Assembly (NCBI GenBank): GCA_903881265.1
Contig: CAIRSV010000002.1
Span: forward strand, 1 to 11,579
Length of the DNA: 11,579 nucleotides
Source of the DNA: an uncultured Bacteroidota bacterium
GTDB taxonomy: Bacteria; Bacteroidota; Bacteroidia; Chitinophagales; Chitinophagaceae
Direction: 5' to 3'
The notes under the pieces were generated by a model that worked only from the letters and a program-made list of their open reading frames with translations, made no database searches and was not told the DNA's origin. The position numbers and the translations under genes are program-made. Shown piece by piece: positions 7,981 through 11,579 of this stretch (position 1 is the first letter of the stretch; every line of letters begins with the position of its first letter).

Positions 7981-8601
7981 ATGGAGTTCATAGAAACTAT
8001 ACGGGCCAAACTACTTCATTCGCTACCCGGCATTGATGCCCAACTGAAAATGGCTTCCACGATCAGGTCAAAAGAAATGCAGGCGCCGGCTGATGCTCAT
8101 TTAGCGGGTGTACTTATCTTACTTATAGAAGGTGACAAGACCTGGAATACCATCCTTATTCGACGAACTGAAGATAGCAGTGCGCATAGCGGCCAAATTA
8201 GTTTTCCCGGAGGCAAAAAAGATCCGTCCGATACGGATATCATTGCAACAGCATTGCGCGAATGCGAAGAAGAGATTGGTGTGAACAGATTTGACATTGA
8301 TGTGCTCGGTACATTAACGCCCTTATATATTCCACCGAGTAATTTTATGGTAACGCCAACATTGGCGTATATTAAAAACGTGCAAGCGTTCAAACCATCA
8401 GAAAAAGAAGTGCAAGAAATTATAAAAGTCCCACTTCCGATGCTATTTGACCCTGCCATTAAACAACAGCGTATCATCGCACACAGTGCTAAAAAAAATG
8501 AAGGCGTGTCAACACCAGTGTATGAACTTAGCAGTGATATCATCATTTGGGGAGCCACAGCCATGATCATTTCTGAAATGGAACATCTCATTGAAATCTA
8601 A
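7981..8601 (+). CDS. Nudix hydrolase, CoA diphosphatase type (NudL/NUDT7-like)
   Basis: Predicted Mg-dependent pyrophosphohydrolase that cleaves CoA or acyl-CoA into 3',5'-ADP and 4'-(acyl)phosphopantetheine, in the cytosol. The 206 residues are the usual family length. The CoA-subfamily signature precedes the Nudix box: ILIRRTEDSSAHSGQISFPGG at about 58-78 with its SGQ..FPGG core. The box runs from Gly78 to Val101, ending RECEEEIGV (Arg93, Glu94, Glu97, Glu98 for metal binding). The spacing between Gly78 and Arg93 is one residue longer than the classic Gx5Ex7RE, which is how NudL and NUDT7 look and supports CoA over nucleotide substrates. The start lies 3 bases after the rlmD stop, so expression is probably translationally coupled. 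The acyl carrier protein gene downstream, which needs phosphopantetheine from CoA, is a suggestive but possibly accidental neighbour. Confidence 0.88.
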   Translation: MEFIETIRAKLLHSLPGIDAQLKMASTIRSKEMQAPADAHLAGVLILLIEGDKTWNTILIRRTEDSSAHSGQISFPGGKKDPSDTDIIATALRECEEEIGVNRFDIDVLGTLTPLYIPPSNFMVTPTLAYIKNVQAFKPSEKEVQEIIKVPLPMLFDPAIKQQRIIAHSAKKNEGVSTPVYELSSDIIIWGATAMIISEMEHLIEI

Positions 8602-8639
8602 CCTGTCACTTTACTATTATTCAGCAAAAAAAAATTAAT

Positions 8640-9056
8640 ATGAATTCAATCTTTCGATTAGTACTTGCCGTTATGTCTGGAATAGCCATCGCTTGTATGG
8701 TCATCGGACTCATCGACACACTGAACAGTCATCTGTATCCTTCAACAATCCTTCATCCAAGTATATATGAGCAAGCTGAACTGATAGCACATTCACCCGT
8801 TTCAGAATTCCTGTTGGTACTTTTGGGTTATATACTCAGTTCGTTTTTCGGCGGCTATACAAGCGCTAGAATTGCACCTCAGCCAAAGAAATTAATCAGT
8901 GGCCTGTTTGTCGGTTTTTTTCTCCTCTTATGCGGCATCTTCTATTTCATCTTGTTTGCACAACCAACTTGGTTCGTGGTGTCATCTTGCATGTCGTATT
9001 TATTATTTGCTTTCCTTGGTGCAAAAGCTGCTTTATGGCAATCAACAGACAAGTAA
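8640..9056 (+). CDS. Small four-helix membrane protein of unknown function
   Basis: A 138-residue protein that I do not recognise. Four hydrophobic segments are visible: about 4-26, 54-76, 85-107 and 110-132, the last two joined by a very short turn (QPTW). A polar loop of about 25 residues (LNSHLYPST...EQAELIAHSP) separates helices 1 and 2, and a short positive loop (ARIAPQPKK) lies between 2 and 3; by the positive-inside rule that loop and both termini would be cytoplasmic. Gly-rich helix 2 (GGYTSA) suggests tight helix packing. There is no catalytic motif. The start has a nine-A run followed by TTAAT, typical for the phylum. It follows the Nudix gene by 38 bases in the same direction and is likely its co-transcribed neighbour. 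The regular helix pattern and AT-rich start argue that it is a true gene. Confidence 0.75.
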   Translation: MNSIFRLVLAVMSGIAIACMVIGLIDTLNSHLYPSTILHPSIYEQAELIAHSPVSEFLLVLLGYILSSFFGGYTSARIAPQPKKLISGLFVGFFLLLCGIFYFILFAQPTWFVVSSCMSYLLFAFLGAKAALWQSTDK

Positions 9057-9386
9057 AATTCTGCTTAGAGAACGGATTATCAACAGGTTGTCAATTGAGA
9101 AGATTATACATCACATGTAAAGTGGATTGCGTTGCACAGTATGATGCTTTTTTTCACGAAGCTATTCACCCAAGTAGAATCGTTACTTTGCTAGGGCACG
9201 TTTTAAAATCGAAAATAAGTTGATGAAAATAGTAGGATAAAACAGAAGAGATTCGCTCATTTTATGTAAAAAATCACTTTTTCGGTTTATTAATTTAAAA
9301 TGCTCAACAGCCTGATAGATTGCGAAAACCTGTGACCTGAAAGAACGCAAACCCTTGACAATATTATGTTTTAGAAGATCAAGTTC

Positions 9387-9456
9387 GAGAAAACAACAAG
9401 CCAATGTTTTGCACTATTTGTTTACTTTATTAACAAAAGGGCAAATATGTTTTCTC
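9387..9456. repeat. Nested inverted repeats in the acpP leader
   Basis: Outer arms GAGAAAACA (9387-9395) and TGTTTTCTC (9448-9456) are perfect 9-bp reverse complements. Between them lie ATTTG (9416-9420)/CAAAT (9442-9446) and TTTGTT (9417-9422)/AACAAA (9432-9437). The right outer arm ends 16 bases before the acpP -7 element, so it overlaps the expected -33 region. This could be an operator or a foldable upstream transcript; AT-richness makes chance pairing plausible. Confidence 0.4.
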
Positions 9457-9472
9457 AATTCAACTAAAAGTA

Positions 9473-9480
9473 TATTTTTG
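9473..9480 (+). promoter_or_regulatory. acpP promoter, Bacteroidota -7 element
   Basis: TATTTTTG matches TAnnTTTG exactly, followed by CAC, 18 bases before the acpP ATG. Transcription would start near 9485-9488 with a leader of about a dozen bases. The -33 position holds GTTTT (9449-9453), a weak match to TTTG. The TTTTGCACT around it (9476-9484) is repeated at 9407-9415, but there the preceding bases are AT instead of TA, so the upstream copy is a poorer promoter candidate. Confidence 0.6.
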
Positions 9481-9498
9481 CACTCTAAATTAAATAAA

Positions 9499-9735
9499 AT
9501 GTCAGAAATAGCATCTCGTGTTAAAAAAATTATTGTTGATAAATTAGGTGTTGAAGAAGCAGAAGTTGTTGCCGAAGCAAGTTTTACCAATGACTTAGGC
9601 GCCGACTCATTAGACACAGTAGAATTGATTATGGAATTTGAAAAAGAATTCAACATTTCTATTCCAGACGAACAGGCTGAAACAATCGCTACTGTTGGTC
9701 AGGCAATCACTTACTTAGAAGAACACGCAGCTTAA
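9499..9735 (+). CDS. acpP: Acyl carrier protein
   Basis: Small acidic carrier of growing acyl chains in type II fatty acid synthesis, cytosolic. It has 78 residues, the standard length. The phosphopantetheine attachment residue is Ser37 within LGADSLDTVELIMEFE, the signature of the family, and the four-helix pattern (SEIASRVKKII..., DTVELIMEFEKEF, DEQAETIATVGQAI) is intact. The frame is open further upstream (a TTG at 9355), but the ATG at 9499 gives exactly the family N-terminus (MSEIASRVKK) and is preceded by an A-rich initiation region and a good promoter. It must be activated by a holo-ACP synthase, not present here. fabF follows 18 bases later and is certainly its operon partner. Confidence 0.97.
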   Translation: MSEIASRVKKIIVDKLGVEEAEVVAEASFTNDLGADSLDTVELIMEFEKEFNISIPDEQAETIATVGQAITYLEEHAA

Positions 9736-9753
9736 TTCTCGCATCCTCATAGC

Positions 9754-11004
9754 ATGGAATTAAAACGTGTAGTAGTTACAGGACTTGGCGCCCTAACTCC
9801 GATAGGCAATACCGTACAAGATTATTGGAACGGTTTGTGTGCGGGTGTTTCTGGCGCTGATGCCATTACGCTTTTCGATGCCGAAAAGTTTAAGACTCGT
9901 TTTGCCTGCGAAGTAAAAAACTTCAATCCTGAAGATTTTATGGATAAGAAGGAAGCCAGGAAAATTGACAGATTCTCGCAATTAGCCATCGTTACTAGTG
10001 ATCAGGCTATTGCCAATGCCAACTTAAATACTGATTCTTCTATCAACAAAGACCGTGTGGGTGTCATTTGGGCTTCAGGTATTGGAGGAATTGGCACCTT
10101 CTATGAAGAAATGAAAGGTTTTTTCGCGGGAGACGGAACACCTCGTTTCAACCCGTTCTTTATCCCTAAAATGATATCTGATATTGCTGCGGGTCATATC
10201 TCAATGAAATATGGTTTCCGTGGGCCTAATTATTGCACTGTGAGTGCTTGTGCCTCTTCGTCGCATGCGCTCATTGACGCGTCACACTTTATCAGACTTG
10301 GCAAAGCCGATGTCATTGTGTGTGGTGGTTCTGAAGCTGCAATCACGCCACCGGGTGTCGGCGGATTCAATGCCATGAAAGCGTTAAGCGAAAATAATGC
10401 CAATTTTAAAACGGCATCCCGCCCTTTTGATAAAGACCGTGATGGTTTTGTCTTAGGCGAAGGTGGAGGAGCTATTGTATTGGAAGAATATGAACACGCT
10501 AAAAAACGCGGTGCTACTATTTACGCCGAACTTGTCGGTTCCTCTTGCAGTGCAGATGCGCATCACATCACAGCCCCACATCCAGAAGGACTTGGTGTTA
10601 TTCTTGTCATGAATAATGCCTTACAAGATGCAGGTCTTCAACCGGATGCCATTGATTATATCAATGTGCATGGCACGTCAACACCTCTTGGCGATATTGC
10701 AGAAGTAACAGCCATTCAAAAAGTATTTGGTGACCACGCGTATAATCTAAATATAAGCTCCACAAAATCAATGACTGGTCATCTTTTAGGTGCCGCAGGT
10801 GCTGTAGAGGCGATTGCATCAATTCTTGCCGTGCAAAACGACCTTGTACCACCAACGATCAATCATTTTACCGATGATGATAAATTGGACCCAAAACTCA
10901 ATTTTACATTTCATACACCGCAGAAACGTATTGTCCGTTCTGCATTGAGTAATACATTCGGCTTTGGGGGTCATAATGCCACCGTAATTTTCAGTAAAAT
11001 TTAG
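9754..11004 (+). CDS. fabF: 3-oxoacyl-ACP synthase II (KAS II)
   Basis: Condensing enzyme of fatty acid elongation: it takes an acyl chain onto its active-site Cys and condenses it with malonyl-ACP, releasing CO2. The 416 residues are the normal length. Catalytic Cys166 lies in VSACASSSHA, His306 in VHGTSTPLGD, Lys338 in STKSMTGH and His343 in the same segment, giving the Cys-His-His triad plus Lys of KAS I/II. The N-terminal VVVTGLGALTPIGN and the C-terminal SNTFGFGGHNAT glycine loop are also present. FabF is preferred over FabB because of the acpP neighbour and overall sequence character, but that distinction is inferred. The ATG is 18 bases after acpP. A weak 7-bp stem and then a convergent lipoprotein gene follow; no rnc gene is downstream. 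Confidence 0.96.
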   Translation: MELKRVVVTGLGALTPIGNTVQDYWNGLCAGVSGADAITLFDAEKFKTRFACEVKNFNPEDFMDKKEARKIDRFSQLAIVTSDQAIANANLNTDSSINKDRVGVIWASGIGGIGTFYEEMKGFFAGDGTPRFNPFFIPKMISDIAAGHISMKYGFRGPNYCTVSACASSSHALIDASHFIRLGKADVIVCGGSEAAITPPGVGGFNAMKALSENNANFKTASRPFDKDRDGFVLGEGGGAIVLEEYEHAKKRGATIYAELVGSSCSADAHHITAPHPEGLGVILVMNNALQDAGLQPDAIDYINVHGTSTPLGDIAEVTAIQKVFGDHAYNLNISSTKSMTGHLLGAAGAVEAIASILAVQNDLVPPTINHFTDDDKLDPKLNFTFHTPQKRIVRSALSNTFGFGGHNATVIFSKI

Positions 11005-11011
11005 ATCGGAT

Positions 11012-11044
11012 TAATCAATTCAACGTGTACCGTTATTTTGATTA
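11012..11044. terminator. Weak candidate terminator between convergent fabF and lipoprotein gene
   Basis: TAATCAA (11012-11018) and TTGATTA (11038-11044) form a 7-bp AT-rich stem with a 19-base loop in the 44-base gap between the two convergent stop codons. Its low GC and long loop make it a poor intrinsic terminator, but it is the only pairing seen there. Confidence 0.25.
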
Positions 11045-11048
11045 CTTG

Positions 11049-11564
11049 TTATTGAACAGGTATCATCATTACAATGCTTGTGTCGCCATAATCAATCAGG
11101 CGTAATCTCAAACTATCTGTTGTCAATTTCAATATTTCGAAGGTCATCGTTTCGCCATAACCTTTTAGCATTGCCTCATCGATGCGTATCAAATTGCCAT
11201 CTAAACTGTACATAGCAGAATCAATGCCTTCTAAGGAAGTGGTATAACAGATGCCATTCGACTTGAATTCCATCATCGTACTTTTCTCTGCGATCGATTG
11301 TTCCATCATTGTCTCATGTAAGATTTGTTCTAAGCTTTTCTTTGCGCTATCAATATCAATCGTGTTACGCAATTCAGTATCGTGTTGACCAAGAGTATCG
11401 ATATAATCCTTCATTTCTTGAATACCCTTATCCATCGTCGTATTTTTTAGCGCGATGGTTTTCCATTTTTGACAAAGCCATTTTCCCTCGTTTTCTCCAC
11501 AGGAAAACAAGGATGCAGCAAGTAATAAGAGGGCTAATGCCACGTGTGTACACGATCGATTCAT
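11049..11564 (-). CDS. Small lipoprotein, lipocalin-like C-terminal half
   Basis: A 171-residue protein with a type II signal peptide: Arg3, a hydrophobic core (VALALLLLAA) and the lipobox LFSC with lipidated Cys22. The residues after Cys (GENEGKW) carry Glu at +3 and +5 counting Cys as +1, resembling the acidic surface-export signal described for some Bacteroidota lipoproteins, though the match is loose. Residues about 28-95 are largely helical and polar. From about 97 on, alternating strand-like segments (MMEFKSNGICYTT, AMYSLDGNLIRID, TMTFEILKLTTDSLRLRLID) resemble the lipocalin-like domains common in this phylum, and an early GKWL also fits. I cannot name a ligand or partner. The ATG at 11564 is favoured since it gives a complete signal peptide. 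It converges on fabF and has its own promoter at the window edge. Confidence 0.8.
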   Translation of the reverse strand: MNRSCTHVALALLLLAASLFSCGENEGKWLCQKWKTIALKNTTMDKGIQEMKDYIDTLGQHDTELRNTIDIDSAKKSLEQILHETMMEQSIAEKSTMMEFKSNGICYTTSLEGIDSAMYSLDGNLIRIDEAMLKGYGETMTFEILKLTTDSLRLRLIDYGDTSIVMMIPVQ

Positions 11565-11568
11565 AATG

Positions 11569-11576
11569 CAAAAATT
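11569..11576 (-). promoter_or_regulatory. Candidate -7 element directly before the lipoprotein ATG
   Basis: Read on the minus strand, AATTTTTG is one mismatch from TAnnTTTG and is followed by CATT and then the ATG. If used, transcription would start at or near the start codon, giving an almost leaderless mRNA. The -33 region is outside the window, so this is tentative. Confidence 0.3.
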
Positions 11577-11579
11577 GAG

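Larger units (their letters stand above)
9057..9498. other. 442-base intergenic region upstream of acpP
   Basis: No convincing gene is seen. A 73-codon minus-strand ORF (9404 to 9183) and plus-strand ORFs running out of the membrane protein gene have no recognisable product. The last 110 bases are strongly AT-rich and contain nested inverted repeats, a 9-base direct repeat (TTTTGCACT) and the acpP promoter element, all listed separately. A T7 run at about 9146-9152 has no good hairpin before it, so the end of the upstream operon is undefined. Confidence 0.55.

Noticed and set aside
8097..8591. 164-codon minus-strand ORF opposite the Nudix gene
   Set aside because: It lies entirely antisense to a gene with a clear Nudix signature, and its product (Ser/Ile/Met-rich) looks like a reverse-frame shadow.
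9355..9360. TTGACA resembling a proteobacterial -35 box
   Set aside because: Bacteroidota housekeeping promoters do not use this element, and no matching -10 box is found at the right distance.
9183..9404. 73-codon minus-strand ORF in the acpP upstream region
   Set aside because: No recognisable product, no clear promoter or initiation region, and an AT-rich non-coding setting; kept only as a note in the intergenic entry.
9355..9498. Longer acpP frame starting upstream (TTG at 9355)
   Set aside because: Acyl carrier proteins are about 78 residues and begin as at 9499. The extra stretch is AT-rich leader and contains the promoter element.
11545..11552. GTGTACAC palindrome
   Set aside because: It lies inside the signal-peptide coding part of the lipoprotein gene; an 8-bp palindrome is common by chance.
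1..11579. Defence system, mobile element, CRISPR array or biosynthetic island
   Set aside because: All confidently identified genes are core metabolism or envelope functions; no transposase, integrase, tRNA attachment site, long direct repeats or spacer-repeat pattern is seen.

Overview
The window looks like an ordinary housekeeping segment of a Bacteroidota chromosome. Four things point there: the soluble succinate dehydrogenase subunits are of the type seen in that phylum; a TlpA-like thioredoxin with N-terminal DUF4369/DUF5106-like regions is characteristic of it; start codons are preceded by A/T-rich sequence rather than Shine-Dalgarno motifs; and two gene starts lie just below TAnnTTTG promoter elements. 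The aerobic-looking, AT-leaning gene set suggests a Chitinophagia- or Sphingobacteriia-like member, but the sequence does not fix the class. I find no mobile element, CRISPR array, rRNA or tRNA, and no sign of recent transfer.

Layout from left to right. (1) Bases 2-2581, plus strand: sdhA (5' end cut by the window edge) and sdhB, the flavoprotein and iron-sulfur subunits of complex II. (2) Bases 2582-2997: a non-coding stretch with a strong, probably bidirectional terminator hairpin and one doubtful small minus-strand ORF. (3) Bases 2998-6443, minus strand: a two-gene operon for an exported TlpA-like thiol-disulfide oxidoreductase and a SurA-like peptidyl-prolyl isomerase with two parvulin domains, plausibly an envelope protein folding pair. 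(4) A divergent promoter region at 6444-6576. (5) Bases 6577-9056, plus strand: a 23S rRNA m5U methyltransferase (RlmD type), a CoA-diphosphatase-type Nudix hydrolase and a small four-helix membrane protein of unknown function, closely spaced and probably co-transcribed. (6) Bases 9057-9498: a long leader before acpP with nested inverted repeats and a good promoter element. (7) Bases 9499-11004: acpP and fabF, the acyl carrier protein and ketoacyl-ACP synthase II of type II fatty acid synthesis. (8) Bases 11049-11564, minus strand: a small lipoprotein with a lipocalin-like look, convergent with fabF.

The genes fall into respiration, envelope protein folding, rRNA modification and fatty acid synthesis. 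They do not form one shared pathway. I did not find a convincing undescribed system. The items most worth a second look are the acpP leader, the oxidoreductase/isomerase operon, the uncharacterised membrane protein, and the convergent lipoprotein directly after fabF, where rnc is commonly found in this phylum.
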